64,000 nucleotides of DNA from Apiospora phragmitis (Eukaryota > Ascomycota > Sordariomycetes > Amphisphaeriales > Apiosporaceae): NCBI GenBank assembly GCA_038363925.1, contig JAQQWL010000007.1:372001-436000 (forward strand). Reading direction: 5' to 3'. Shown in pieces: positions 1 through 11,709 of the stretch. Made by a program: the position numbers and the translations under genes. Numbering within the stretch: the first letter of the stretch is position 1; each line of letters opens with the position of its first letter. The notes beneath the pieces are model-generated. The model had not been told where the DNA came from. It saw only the letters and a program-made list of their open reading frames with translations, and made no database searches.

Positions 1-368
1 GAGCCGCTCGGCTTCTTGATCGCGGCGTTGAGGGTCGCCGTGTTGGAGCCCACGGTGATCTTGACGCTCATGGTGGTGCCCGACAGCGTGGCCTCGACCT
101 TGTCGGGCGGCGGCGGCAGGTCGCCCAGCTCGTACTGCTGCATGATCTGGCTGATCTCCTGCTGCCGGCACGCCCAGTCCGCCTTGGTCGCCACCTTGGT
201 CCCGCTGGCGAAGGTGAAGGGGTCCGGCAGCTTGGCCACGTTGACGGCCGGGACGTCGCCCGCTATGGTGCAGTTGGCGCTCTGGCGCTCGACGAGCAGC
301 TCGGCGGCGGCGGGCAGGGCGAGGGCGGAACCCATCAGGGCCGCTGTCACCAAGATGTTGCGGGTCAT
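1..368 (-). CDS. Glucuronoyl methylesterase (CE15), N-terminal part, cut by window edge
   Basis: The minus strand is open from ATG at 368-366 to the left edge (122 codons, no intron). It begins with a signal peptide (residues 1 to about 20, hydrophobic core then an Ala-rich cleavage region). The next stretch has the Cip2/GE2-type N-terminal features: a Cys near residue 33, the segment ADWACRQQEISQIMQQYELG (about 65-84), and a Pro-rich LPPPP, followed by beta-strand-like sequence. The family is a secreted serine esterase that splits the ester between lignin alcohols and 4-O-methyl-glucuronic acid of xylan. The catalytic Ser-His-Glu part lies beyond the edge, so activity cannot be judged. It is divergent from the AA9 gene about 1.35 kb away, another lignocellulose enzyme. 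Family call rests on recalled N-terminal similarity. Confidence 0.72.
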   Translation of the reverse strand, partial: MTRNILVTAALMGSALALPAAAELLVERQSANCTIAGDVPAVNVAKLPDPFTFASGTKVATKADWACRQQEISQIMQQYELGDLPPPPDKVEATLSGTTMSVKITVGSNTATLNAAIKKPSG

Positions 369-1721
369 CGTTGCAGATTTGATTTTCACGGTGATCTTTG
401 GCGGTCGGTACGAGTGAAGGTAGGCCTTGCCCCTGTTGGTGTCGGTAGATGTGGGGGGGGGGTTTATACTGGATATATATAATGATTGGTTTCGCCCCGC
501 AGGACGCGGGTTCACTACAAATTCCGATAATCACTCTGAACCGTCTCCGTTGGCTTGGCTTCCGAAAATGGAGTTGTTCTCGCCGTAGAACTTTCCCGCT
601 TGTTAGCACGTTCTGGACCTTGTGTCTCCAGAATCTGTTTGGCTGTATTAATAGTGTCCCTTTCCCCTCAAGGCTCGAACCAGAACATGCGTTTCTTTGG
701 GTGACAAGCTCGCCCTGTTGATTACCTTGGCGTTTGGTAGGGTGGTATTCGTTCACGGCTAGCTATGCAGTTTTGACAAGATGTGGGGAAGGGAACTGGC
801 TAATAAGGCGGATAATTCGACACGCAGGGCATGACCACATTATAATGGTGAGCAGATGGCTCATATGATTCGATCAAATGGTTCCAGGAACGGAACGGCA
901 CACCTCCCCCGGACTCGGAAGTACAGACACCGGGAAAGCGATCATTTCTCCACAATCTGTGGAGAGGCTCTTCATAACCCGGCAACTGCCGAGTTCTCCA
1001 ACTCTCTGTATATATGATGCCAAAGACATGCTATTTGTTCGTTACTTTAGTAGACCCTCCTGGCATATACTCAAACTCAAATAACAGCTTTATTTGTCTG
1101 TGGACCGAAAATGGAGCCGCTCTATCCTGCCGCACTCGAAATCGATCAGAACATGAATGCAAGACATGCAAGACAAGCAACCGAGCGACCTGTGGCGCTC
1201 TTAGCATACTCGCATAATCTTTAAAAAACCAGGATGCTGACGCGCGTATCTTGGATTGCAGCATGGAGTGGAAGGCCGACTTGGATCTACAATAGTCCAG
1301 ATCACTGTGTGGTGTAGAGACTCCAGAACGATCGACCTACCTGCAACAAATGCATTGTTTAACGGGAACAGAAGCTGTTAAGGGTATGCCATCAAGATAC
1401 TAACTACCCCTGGCGGTACTTCTACTGCCGAACACACAAGGTGTTCTTAGTGGTTAACGAATATCGGTAGGGCGGAGCCGGTTGATTACGGCTGTCTGTT
1501 TAACCAGATAGAGATGACAGGGGCAGCTCCAACTATCCATTGGTGTCGGTCGATCACCAGGTCTGTATTGCTTGCATCAATACCTTGCTGCCTCCTTTCC
1601 GACAAGCATACCCAGAATGAGTGGGATACTGCTGAGTCATTGGCAGTCACTCCACTATGAAGGTTCTCTGAGTTCCTACACGCACATATCATTACTCTCC
1701 CCACAAGCACCCACGACCGAA
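369..1721. other. Intergenic region between CE15 and AA9 genes
   Basis: Divergent promoter space of two secreted-enzyme genes. Short open frames here have no recognisable domain or codon pattern. I see no RNA gene or repeat. Confidence 0.5.
471..482 (-). promoter_or_regulatory. TATA-like box upstream of the CE15 gene
   Basis: The minus strand reads TTATATATATCC here, about 105 bp before the CE15 ATG, a plausible core-promoter position. A G-tract lies beside it (452-462). Weak evidence on composition alone. Confidence 0.25.
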
Positions 1722-2896
1722 ATGATCCCAATCTTGATTTCTAGTCTACTTGTGCTCGGCGCGAGATTGTCCAGTGCTCATGGCGGACTGGTCAACTACA
1801 CAGTAGGCGATATATGGTACCGAGGGTGAGTTTGAGTGTCCAAGTCTTGGGGCAAGCACACTCCTCGCTGAGAATGTACACGCAGCTATGACCCGGATAC
1901 ACCAGCCGAGGACCAGCTCGGCCAGCCCTGGATGGTCCAGCGGTCGTGGGCGTCCATCGACCCCATCTTCTCCGTGACGGACGCGGGTCTCGCCTGCAAC
2001 ACGCCAGCCGTGGCGCCGCCATCGTACATCCCCATCGCGGCAGGCGCCAACCTCACCGCCGTGTACTGGTACTGGCTGCACCCCGTGGGCCCCATGACGG
2101 TGTGGCTCGCAGCATGCGGCAATTCCGATTCCCCGGACGCCTCGTGCGCCGACATCGCCGACGTAAACGCGCTCTCCTTCTTCAAGATCTGGGAGGGCGG
2201 CCTGATCGATGGCACGCTGGCCGAGGGCTCGTGGTACCAGAAGGCCTTCCAGCGCTGGGACGGGACGCCGGACCTGTGGCCCGTGACGATCCCGGCGTCG
2301 CTGCGGCCGGGCACGTACGTGGTCCGCCACGAGATCACGAGCCTGCACATCGCGAACAAGCCGCAGTTCTACCCGGAGTGCGCGCACCTCCGCGTCACGA
2401 GGGGGACGGGCGACGGCGCGCTGCCGACGGACGGGAAGTACTATGTCCAGTTTCCGGGGGCTTATAGCATGAGCGGTATGTATACCTGCCATCTGATTAA
2501 TTAGCTAGGCGCACTCCGTTATCACTACGGATAGGTTCAGTAACATTCAGGTTGGGAAGCTAATGGGGATATGTTATGCAGACCCGTCGATCAACATCGA
2601 TATTTACAGCGACGCCATGAAGAACGTTACGGTATGTTGCCCACATCATATGCTAGTATGCGTCGACTTGCTAATGACGATAGAACTATACAATCCAGGG
2701 CCTCCGGTATGGATGGGCTGATATCTTGTCTACTTGGTCTGCGTTCATCAGGGGTTATTTGATGCGCTATGTGGATAGACGCAAGAGATTGTGTATGAAA
2801 TCAGGAATCAGCAGCAGTATTTGGTACAGTCATGGGGGATGCCCTGTAATGGCTACTTATACTGTTGAACCACGGTTTTCTTTTTCAGAATGTTAG
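1722..2896 (+). CDS. AA9 lytic polysaccharide monooxygenase, frame break at the last exon
   Basis: Four exons can be traced: 1722-1825, 1886-2475, 2582-2631 and 2684 onward, with introns 1826-1885, 2476-2581 and 2632-2683 (all GT-AG). A signal peptide ends in LSSA, so the mature protein starts with His, the first copper ligand (AHGGLVNYTVG). The second His is in YVVRHEITSLH and the axial Tyr in QFYPECAHL, giving the histidine brace of AA9 enzymes that oxidatively cleave cellulose with copper. There is no CBM1 tail. The usual AA9 ending (PGPPVW then stop at about 2720) is present in the DNA but in the wrong frame: one C appears missing at 2695-2696, so the spliced frame runs instead into a 70-codon last exon ending in TAG at 2894-2896. 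This is either a sequence error or a real mutation; the copper site is upstream and unaffected. Confidence 0.82.
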
Positions 2897-3313
2897 CTGG
2901 CAGATACTTTGCAAAATTGTGGATGAGTAGTTTGTCTCTGGTTAAGGTTGGTAAGAATCAAGGTTGTATACACCTCTGTGAGAAAGCTTCATTGCTCTCA
3001 CTCACCTCTAGTTTATTTATGCAGCGTCGCGTCGTAAAATGCTATCTCCGTGTGTGAAATAAATCTCTATGTTGAGTGAGTACCGAGTGACAGGAATGTG
3101 AATGCCAAGTTGAGGAGTCAAACTCGAAATTCAACCGTGCCCACTGAAGAGTGCACCGTCCTTCCTTTTTATAACCTTCTGTTCTCACTATCACCAGTTA
3201 CTCGCCGACTGCCCCAGACTACGCAATAGCACAATTTTGTTGCATTCTCTACTAGCACCACCGTCCACGCACCTCTCCCTCAAGATTCCCCTTCGACTAG
3301 GCGGTATCTCACA
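2897..3313. other. Intergenic, no gene seen
   Basis: Between the AA9 end and the F-box start. Pyrimidine-rich stretches before 3314 resemble a fungal promoter or 5' leader. Nothing else recognised. Confidence 0.4.
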
Positions 3314-5111
3314 ATGGCCAACAAAGAGAAACTCTCGTCCGAGATCGTCTTGATGGTACTCGGGCAGATTGAGGGCTCCCAAAGACCAACGTGCGCCGCT
3401 GTCTGCCGGTCATGGCAAGCAGTCGTCGAAAGTTCGACCCTGCACACGCTGACGCTGCGACCCAACGACCTCCAGGAATTCGTCAAGATCATGCGTGCGT
3501 TTGGCCATCGCCATCTTCTACTAAAGCGCCTCAATTACTACGTGCCATTGGGCAGCAGTCTGCAATTTCCCGAGCTCCCGGAGCTCCCAGACAATCTGTC
3601 GCATGACGAAGAACCCCATCACCCCTTCTTTGAATACGGACGCCGGTCGGTACTTCAAAGAAGAACATTCAAACTAGCCATCCATTCGCTCTTTGCCGCC
3701 TTGCCGCTCTTCAACGGCACAAAAGCAGCGTTCGCCCTGGACTTGACCACCAGCGGAACCGACGACGAGCAACAACGAAGAGACATACACCGACAAGGAA
3801 TAACACAGTGGCGCCAGTTTGATCTTGCATTCCGCTCCCGGTTAGACGACCCCGACCCCGACGAGAATAGGGTCCGGTTTCGTGCCCGCTGTCCAAGCTG
3901 TGCCGCTGTGGTACCGGTCGCCCCCGCCAGCTTCAACACCATGGACTGGGTCAGCTTCTCCATAACCCGATCACACGAAGTGGAAGAGTACATAGCCTTC
4001 CCAACTGCCAGAGCCGTCACCGAGTTCAGGATCTCGGCCCGCTGTTTGCTCTATGTTGGAGATTTGTCGCGTTCGGTGATGATGCGCAGCTTTCCCAACT
4101 TGACCTGCGTTGCTTTCGAAAAATGGCACGGCAATCCGAATGATCTATTTATTGACATCGAATACCCGGTGGAATGGTTTGGGGCCACGCTGCCCAACTG
4201 GCCTCAGTCTTTGAAAAGGGTCTACTTGTACCAGATTCCCAACATCGCCCGCTCCGATGAGGATGAAGATGAAGATGAAGATGAAGACGAAGACGAAGAC
4301 GAAGACGAAGATGAAGATGAAGACGAAGACGAAGACGAAGACGAAGACGAAGATGAAGATGAAGACGAAGACGAAGACGAAGACGAAGATGACGAGGCTC
4401 TGCCCGAAGAAGACATAGTGCAGGGATGACGCCACCGCTGTAGCCTTGGGATGGAAGGGCGATACCTTGAACCTTCTCAGCCGACGGGGGAACTGGGCAA
4501 TAAAAATGGAAAGGCTACACCGCGAACTCATGCCCCAACATCTGGCCTCGCGGAGCGTCGGCATGGAGGAACTGGGCGTGTGCAACCTCATTGACGGCAG
4601 GCATTTCTTCTCCGCCTTCGACGGCGTCGACCCCCTGCCCCTCTGGCCCGACCTCTGCATCCTCACCCTCACCGCGCGCCTGCTGCCCGGCGACCAAGAA
4701 AGCCGCGACGACGACGACGACGACCCCGAGCTTCGTCTCCAGAACCTCCTCCAGCGCGTCGCCGAGTTTGCCTGCCGGATGCCCAAGCTTCAGACGCTCG
4801 AGCTCTACGACGCGACCGGCGACGGGGCCGCCCTCTTCCAGTACTCGGTTGTCGACGACACACCGAGCGCCCGGTGGATCAGCACTTGGGAGGTGGAGAT
4901 CGGCGTCGACGTCAAGAGGGCTTGGGAGTCGGTGCCGTCGCCTGACGGCCTTTGCCGAACCCGGTTTCTTCCCGAGAAGGTGGTGGGCGACTACAAAGGC
5001 GCCACGGACTTCATTGCCACGCATCTTCTCACTCGCGGTAAGATTATAGAGCCCGAAACAATGAGGGATCAGGCGAGACTCGAGGAGAGCGAATCAGACA
5101 ATGCTTCTTGA
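3314..5111 (+). CDS. F-box protein with acidic repeat, frame-shifted in the middle
   Basis: The N-terminal part (371 codons from ATG 3314) opens with an F-box: SSEIVLMVLGQIEG then CAAVCRSWQAVVESSTLHTL (residues about 7-46). F-box proteins recruit substrates to SCF ubiquitin ligases through Skp1. After about 315 residues comes an almost pure Asp-Glu run encoded by a GAY-GAA repeat. The frame stops at TGA 4427-4429, but a clearly coding frame opens at 4419 and continues to TGA 5109-5111 with leucine-rich, F-box-tail-like sequence (RMPKLQTLELYDATGDGAALF). One extra base around 4423-4425 (CAGGGAT) explains the switch, and no splice sites fit. Read as one gene of about 595 residues with a +1 break, or a relic. 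The target is unknown. Confidence 0.6.
4255..4398 (+). repeat. GAY-GAA trinucleotide/hexanucleotide microsatellite
   Basis: About 144 bases of GAT/GAC and GAA triplets encoding Asp-Glu in the F-box gene, with T/C variation at the third base of the Asp codons. Such tracts change length easily by slippage. Confidence 0.9.
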
Positions 5112-5410
5112 TTATGAACTTCGGCTAGTTATTCCGCTGTCAGTTGATTCATACTCATTACTACCTGCTTTCTGCTCGTGGTTAGTTATATAGTGATCCG
5201 TTCATTATAATAACCACGTCTTCACTCGCCGCGCATTCTGTATAAGTGGATTAAACCCCTATGGCTTCAGTTGAAAAAAATATCGATATCTCGGTATCCA
5301 GCCATCCCTCGAGTTCCTTCCGTCACAGTACATCATCAGAAGTTCATAAGTCCTAGCGAACGCTCTATAGCTCTGCTACCAAGAGAACGATCGACCCTAT
5401 CAGCATTGCC
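5112..5410. other. Intergenic between converging F-box and HET genes
   Basis: Shared 3' region of two convergent genes. No feature recognised. Confidence 0.4.
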
Positions 5411-8400
5411 CTATCTCAACTCCAACACCCTATCTGGAAGCTCTTCATAGAACTTGTGCCGTACTGCCTCGCCGTCCATCATGCCATGCAAATAGCAATC
5501 GCCTCGAAACGTGTAGAAGAGATGCGGATCATCATGTCCTGCTTCCTCGACCTTCGCTTGGTACGAGGTCTTGAGACTTTCGCGGTCCGATAGACTCACC
5601 CTAGCACTTTCAGCTTGTTCCCTTGGTCCCGCGACATGAGCCATCAACGTTGCCATTAGTGCAAAACAGGAAACCAACATCAGGTCCCGCCCCGTAGTTG
5701 CATGGTCGGTATGTTGTTCTGGCTGGTGATCCTCTTCTCTTGCTGCCTCTACCTCTTCTACCTCCTGTACTGCCTCTACCGCCTCTACCACCCTTTCCTC
5801 CGTTTCCTCCGTTCCCTCTGCTCTTTCTCCTCTCTCCCCACTTTCCTCCCTTTCCCTCTTCCTCCTTCTTTCTCTCCCTCTCGAGTTCGAGTTGATCCTC
5901 TGCCTTCTCCTTCGCGTCCATCATCTCATACCATTCTCCAGATTTCAGCCACCGCCTTTTGTTTTTGTCGTTTCGGCTCTTGCGCTGCTTTTTGTGCTCG
6001 CGATTCTTCTCGCACTGCCGAATGCAGGCCTTCAGCGCTTCCTTGGCATCTTCGAGTATTTCTCTCGCGAGATCCCCCTCCTCACCCTTCATTGGGTCCG
6101 GTCTGTTCTTCCCCCTCTGTTTGAGGACCACCGGTACGGTACAGCCATACAGCACGCAGACCTTGTCGCCCTTCTCGACGTCGTAGGCCAGTCCGAGCCT
6201 GCCCGCCTCGGTCTTGAACATGCGACGGTTCCAGATCACGGCTTGGACCCTGCGGCAAAACTCGGCGATGATGGAGTTGCGCTCGTTATACAGCAGTGCC
6301 CCGGTGTTGACGCGACCGCTCTTGACGCTACCCTTGTGCACCGACTCCCGGCAGGCTCGGGCGTAGTAATACGGCGGATTACGGTTGTCGCGGCCCCGAT
6401 CCGCCACCAGGGTTCTCCACAGCTCGTCTGGCGGATCGCGGTCGTAGGGGGATCCCAATCGCCCAGCTCAAGCCACGAGGCCGGAATGTCTCCGCCCTGC
6501 GACGCGTCCCTCACCTCCACCACCTCGTCGAGGATAAATCCCTGCACGTACATGCTGTAGTGTCCGAGCTCGGGCCGCTTCCGAAACTTCAGGACCTCGA
6601 GGTTCACGTGCCGGGTCTGCGCGGCGCTGTAGTTCCGGTGCCCGTCCGTGGGCTGCCCGACCAGCGGGTCGGCATTCGCGCGGCCCATCTTCATGACCCT
6701 CATGCCCGGGTGGTTGTCGAGCTTGAAGGGAGCACGCGAGGCCCGAGCTACCCACGAGGGCAGTTCCAGATCTGTTACGTCCGGATCCTTCAGTGGCTCG
6801 TCTACCTTGTTTGAGCCCCTGTCCTTTGATCTCTTCTCCTTCTCCTCCTTCTCCTCCTTCCGCTTGTTTACAGCAGCTTCGAGCTCCTCCCGGTAAGCTG
6901 TGCACCACTTCTCCAACTTCTCCCAGCCTGCGGGAGGTATCCACTTCTCATTTGGCTCATCAGGTAAGGGACACCACTCTGCTTTTTCTTTATACTCTCT
7001 CTTGCAATCATCTATATACTCCTTCGTGCTGCGAGGATCTTCTTCTCTTTTGTCCGACCTTTGCTTAACGAGCCTCCATCTTGGCTTCCCATGCACCTTA
7101 TCGACGCCGATTTTAGAAATTCTCCTGAGCCACTTCCTGTCTTGTGTGGGGATGATTCCCTTCTTGTATGTGTTATCGAAACCGTCGTCATGTTGCGGGC
7201 GTAGACGAATTGACCTCTTCATCCCTGGGCTTCTCTAGCGACCAGGGACGGCAGAGAATATCCAAGGCTTGGACGGCATCAATCTTACTCTTCCGCTGGA
7301 TGACGAACCGGACGAAGTCACGACATACGTCGGAATAAGGCCGACCGTAATCAATCAGGAATGGCTTCTCCTCCAGGAACTGGTCGAACAGTGTCATAGT
7401 TAGGAAGGTAGGATCGTCGTCATCGAAGGTCAGTCCTGCAAACGGTGCCGCGTCCCGGGCGATGGCGAGCAGGGAGTAGATGACGTCGCGCGGCTCCGCG
7501 GCCTTGAAGATGAACATGGTAGACACCAGGTACTCCAGACTGAGCAAGCTCCGTCTCTCCAGCGGGTCGATCGTGCGGATCTTGCTCCATCGCTCACGAT
7601 CTTTATCCGTGTCCCGCTCGTCCCCCTTGAGTTCGTGGAGCGGAGATGCAGGTCCGCGGAAGACCTTGCCCGTGGCCTGCACCAAGAGGCTGGCGCCCAG
7701 CTCGGACACGTGCTCGAACCAGTTGGGCACATGTCGGAACTTCTCGTCGTTCTGCATAATCTCCGATAGCCGATGCGTCGCCGTTTCCACTTCCACGAAA
7801 AGCTCGACAGCTATGGCAAAGTCTTTCCACGGCATCGAGTCGTTGCCGCAGTAGACTGTCGCCTGCTTCGCCAGCGCAATCTCTTGTACCACCCAGCGCC
7901 GTGAAAACCATTCCGTTTGCATAAGCATCTGAAGTGCCTGCCACTTCTGACTGTATTTCTTGTCGGTGCATATCGTATCGAAGTTATCCAGCTCCATGAC
8001 TTCGTTCCGTATAAAATCGATAGCGACCTTGCTGTTTTCTGTGTGCTCCCCAGCCAAACACACACCGATTTAGCTCTGGTGTAGATCCTCGACATCATCT
8101 GGACTTGGTGGTTGCGTTCTTCGGGGTCATTTTGGTTAATGCAGATGGCATCGATCCAGAGCGTCCTTACCTTATCCTTGAGCCGGAGGTACTTGAGTGC
8201 TAGGGCAAGCTCTCGCTTCACCTGGAATTTGTATGTGTTGTCACCCTCTTCAATCTTCAAAGCGTACTTTGGTGGGTCGGACCCCCAGCACCAGGAGAGT
8301 GCCTCGTACTCGACTCCGTTCTTCTGCGCCTCATCAAACCGTTTCATCTCTTCTTCTTCATTCTTTGCTTCCATGGCTTCTCTTTCCTTTTTGGTGCGTT

Positions 8401-8835
8401 GTTGCAAGGCTTTCCGCGTCTCCATCAGCTGCTGCAGCAGCTTCTCCTCTTGCGAGCAGCCTCCTTCTCCCCGACACCAACTCCATCCACGCCCGCGTCG
8501 TCCTGATGGTCTTCTGGCAGGGGTGCTGTTTGAGCATCTTCATCTTCCGTATTCTTGGGTGGTTCTCTTGCCTCCCGATCGTGGGATATCTTCTTTGGTA
8601 TATGAAACAGTGTGTCGTATTCAGCTTCGTAGAACTCGCAAACTATCTCACGGTTGTCTGTATGGCCAGTTTTGAGTTTGATGAGTCGAATTCGCTTCTT
8701 CCCACCTTGGATCCTTTTGTAGTGGTACGGTTTCATGTCTTCGAGTTCCTTGCTGTCGTACTCTTGAAGCCCCGTCTCGCATGTTTCTCCCTGGTCCATC
8801 GTGGGCTGGCCGTAATATCTGTGATTTGATGACAT
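5411..8835 (-). pseudogene. HET-domain (heterokaryon incompatibility) protein, multiply frame-broken
   Basis: Reading down from ATG at 8835-8833, successive frames give one HET-type protein of roughly 1100 residues. A charged lead-in (8835-8450) is followed by the HET domain in another frame (YEALSWCWGS, LWIDAICINQNDPEERNHQ, then VWLG near 8055), continued in a third frame (FSRRWVVQEIALAK, DVIYSLLAIARD). A tail follows with LPSWVARASRAPF, GHYSMYVQGF, RTLVADRGRDNRNPP and RRVQAVIWNRR, a Lys/Glu-rich stretch, and FRGDCYLHGMMDGEA before the stop at 5411. Frame changes lie near 8446-8454, 8048-8055, 7188-7225, 6447-6451 (a G5 run) and 5620-5880; none has usable splice sites. HET proteins trigger cell death after fusion of unlike fungal cells. 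With at least five breaks this copy should not make the protein unless the sequence is faulty. Confidence 0.8.
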
Positions 8836-10479
8836 ACCCCACGGAGCCTTAAGCGAAGTTAATGTATTGCGCAACTGAGCTAGACAGAGAAAGTACTGTA
8901 TATGAAAGCCCAAGACTCAGTATAGAACGTGGTATCCGATCAGGGTTGTACTGGCAGCAGTCTCTACAGCCTGACATATGGCCATACCCAGCGCTCTTAA
9001 ATAGACTCTGCCCCTGTATGTAGAGACCACCTCAGCTTGGAGCACATTTATTTTCAGCCGCAACACGGAAGTCAATAGACCGAACAGGACGGATGTCAGA
9101 TGCATCGAAAAGGGTACCACCTCGCCTTGGAGACCAAATCAAACCAGATCTATTGGCTACACTGCCCATTCTCATCGAGCAGGCTCGCCTCGTGCTGTTC
9201 GAGGTCGGCGTGTCCAGTGTGCTATCTGGCGTCCCTGTACATCTTCGGCCTTACCCGGCGTGGCAGGTGTGATTCCGATGTCTTGCAAGTATGCAAATAT
9301 ATGCAAGCCATATGCAGCCTCGGCGGCTACAGACCCCAGCATATGATTCTGCCCCCTTTCCCCCTCCATCCACTCAAATAGTACCAATGAACACCATATT
9401 ATCAGCTCATCCTGCACTGAACTAGCGCGGGAAACAATATGCACAAAGAGTAGTTACGTCTGTGTTCATAGTAATATCGAAAACTTTGAAGCGCATTTGG
9501 TGTTTTTACCTTTTCGGGCGAAAGGAGACACCACAACAACTGAGACACTGCAGACGAAGAGAACAGGGTTACAGGCAGAGCCTCATGGTTCTACTCGTCT
9601 CCAACTCACCGAGATTACAGGTGGCTTTTATTGGAACGACTCTTATCGCAACTCTTATCACGCCACTTATGGTCAGGATTATGCAGGCGGGTAGTTTTCT
9701 TTCGCTGTCAGCTGTGGTTGGCTTGCATATTGTGCTGATGCTAGCGATCGGTTTATTGGCCAGCGAATCTAGATCTAGAAGCGGCTCGCAATGTTACCTT
9801 GGCGAAATGTCAATCAAGAGCTTGTTTTCTATGCATTCCTTCCCCTGTTTGCGCTCCAGTGTTGGCACCTCTGCGCACCAATCGGGCGCTTCTCGAGGAG
9901 TTCGACCAAGAGCGCTGGGTCATGTCATCAGCCGATGCCGTTTTACTGTAGTATGGAGGCATAAGGCATCTGCCGAAGCAGGCTACCTTGGCATAAGCAG
10001 GCTGCCTTGGCACCTTGACCTTGACATTGGAGGAGTGTGAAATGGAAGACAATGTGGTTCATTGCCTTTCTACATGGCACTAAACTCTTATCATGCTGAT
10101 GTACAGCTGAGGCTGAGGCGCCCTCGGCTTATGAGCGACCCGTGGCAGCTCGGTGTGAATCTCAGCCAGCCAGCCATCTCGAGCCGAGTCCTTCAATCCG
10201 GGCCCTTTCTTTCTTTCTTTCAAGATCCTTGCCAGTCGTGGCTTATCCAAAGGGGGTTTCCACACTCCCCTGTAATGGGCGCGTACCGTGTCTTTCGAGT
10301 TTGCCCCCGCCCTCCCCTTGAATTTGATTCCTTACCAAGTTATCACAGCAAGAACAAGCGCCTCAGAGCAAGCAAATCACCCCTAAACATATAATATACC
10401 GCAGATAATGCCCTGTTCTTCACATCCTTTTCGCTTCTGTCGCCGTAGGAACATTGAATTATGCGACTTTCGAGTGTCC
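8836..10479. other. Gene-free 1.6-kb stretch
   Basis: Short open frames on both strands show no domain, signal peptide or credible intron structure. Upstream region of the HET relic. Nothing else recognised. Confidence 0.4.
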
Positions 10480-11709
10480 CTATCTAGTGATATAGGCAGT
10501 AGTCTCTTGGTGACATACAGTTGCCTTTTCCCCGTTCTGGGTTTTCGAATCTACCATCGTTGTTGCCGAGCCAATTGACCCCTTTTTGTGGAACGCTCCA
10601 TGATGATGCGCTTCATTTATTTCGTTATAGAGCGCCTTCGGGTCTGCGTTGGGCTCGCGGATTATCCGGTCCCTCCATTCCGTCCATACGTCCGATTGTG
10701 GCAGCAAGCCTGCCTTGTCGGTCCAGTTCCTATCTTCGACGTCCTTGAAGAACAGGATCAGGGATGCATAAGTAGCGGTTCGGGTTTTGACTTGCTTGCT
10801 GCCTGGGAGCTCTTCGAGGGCATCCAGGCAAGAACGGCCGTTCAGCCAGAGGCCCAGTAGGGTGTTCGCCTGCCCCAGCATGTTCAATAAGATGAAGACG
10901 ACTTGATCCAGGGTTGATCAGTTGGGTATGGTGCTAAAAGAAACAAATATAACCAGTAGCGTCCCCACCTTCGTGAACATCTGCCATAACAATGTCGCCC
11001 GTTTGGATTTGGCGTTTTGATTGTAGATAAAGCCCCTGGTAGTCCAAGCTTTAATGTCTTTCCGGCTTCCGGACAGAACCACTGCCGAGTTGTCCCTGCC
11101 CAAGATGTACACCGCATCCGGGTCATCTGGTCTGGTGATGCCGCCAGGTTCCCGCGATGGCTTTATCATCACGAATTCGACAATGCGCAGGACGATAGAC
11201 CAACTCGTGTACACCAAACAGTTGGTCGGTCCTATCCATGTTGCCTTGGGTGCCATAAAAGACATGACTATCAAGCCCCCCATGCACACCCAAGTGAATG
11301 CAGTCCATATCAGCTTCAGGGACTCTCTCCCCATCTTCCTCCGGAGATGTGGTATCCGGAAGAAGGTGCATTTCCCGTCTTCCAGCAGCCTGCCCCTTTT
11401 TATGGCATTTTCCAGCGCCAGGTTCCGGAGGGGCGCGCTCTTGCCGCCGTAGGGAGAGAAATACGTGTAGGAGCTTGGCTGGAGGAGGACGTCGTATGAT
11501 TTCAGATAGGTCTGGATCCCAGACACGGGAGCGGCACAGAAGGCTTGCAGCAGGTTGCGCCCGGAGAGCCGGTACTGGAGCTCCTCGCTTTCGCTGATGA
11601 GCACCATGAGGGCGCTGACGTCAAAGACCCAGTCCTTGGAGTTGTCGTTGGAGTCAATTGCTGCCATCATGTAGTGTAACGCTATCAAGCATTTCGTCAA
11701 TGTCAACAT
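10480..11709 (-). CDS. Fungal membrane protein of unknown function with internal TGA
   Basis: From ATG 11709-11707 the frame runs to a stop at 10480. It is interrupted only by TGA at 10920-10918, and both sides are in the same frame with continuous character. The N-terminal part has DVSALMVLISESEELQYRLS and a Gln-Leu-Lys type cytosolic stretch. Two hydrophobic segments follow (around LIWTAFTWVCMGGLIVMSFM and the Trp/Ile-rich SWSIVLRIVEFVMI). A third hydrophobic segment straddles the stop (VGTLLVIFVSFSTIPN before it, FILLNMLGQANTLLG after it). A Gly codon (GGA) turned to TGA would explain the interruption. An alternative is a 67-bp intron beginning GTGGGG and ending ATCAAG, but that would remove the hydrophobic segment and uses a poor donor. 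I do not recognise a named family; similar unnamed proteins are common in Sordariomycetes. Confidence 0.5.

Noticed and set aside
4222..4416. Poly-Ser open frame on the minus strand
   Set aside because: Mirror of the GAY-GAA repeat coding for Asp-Glu on the plus strand.
2897..9000. Coordinated gene cluster of biomass or secondary-metabolism genes
   Set aside because: Only CE15 and AA9 are related in function; no PKS, NRPS, terpene cyclase or pathway regulator is present in the window.
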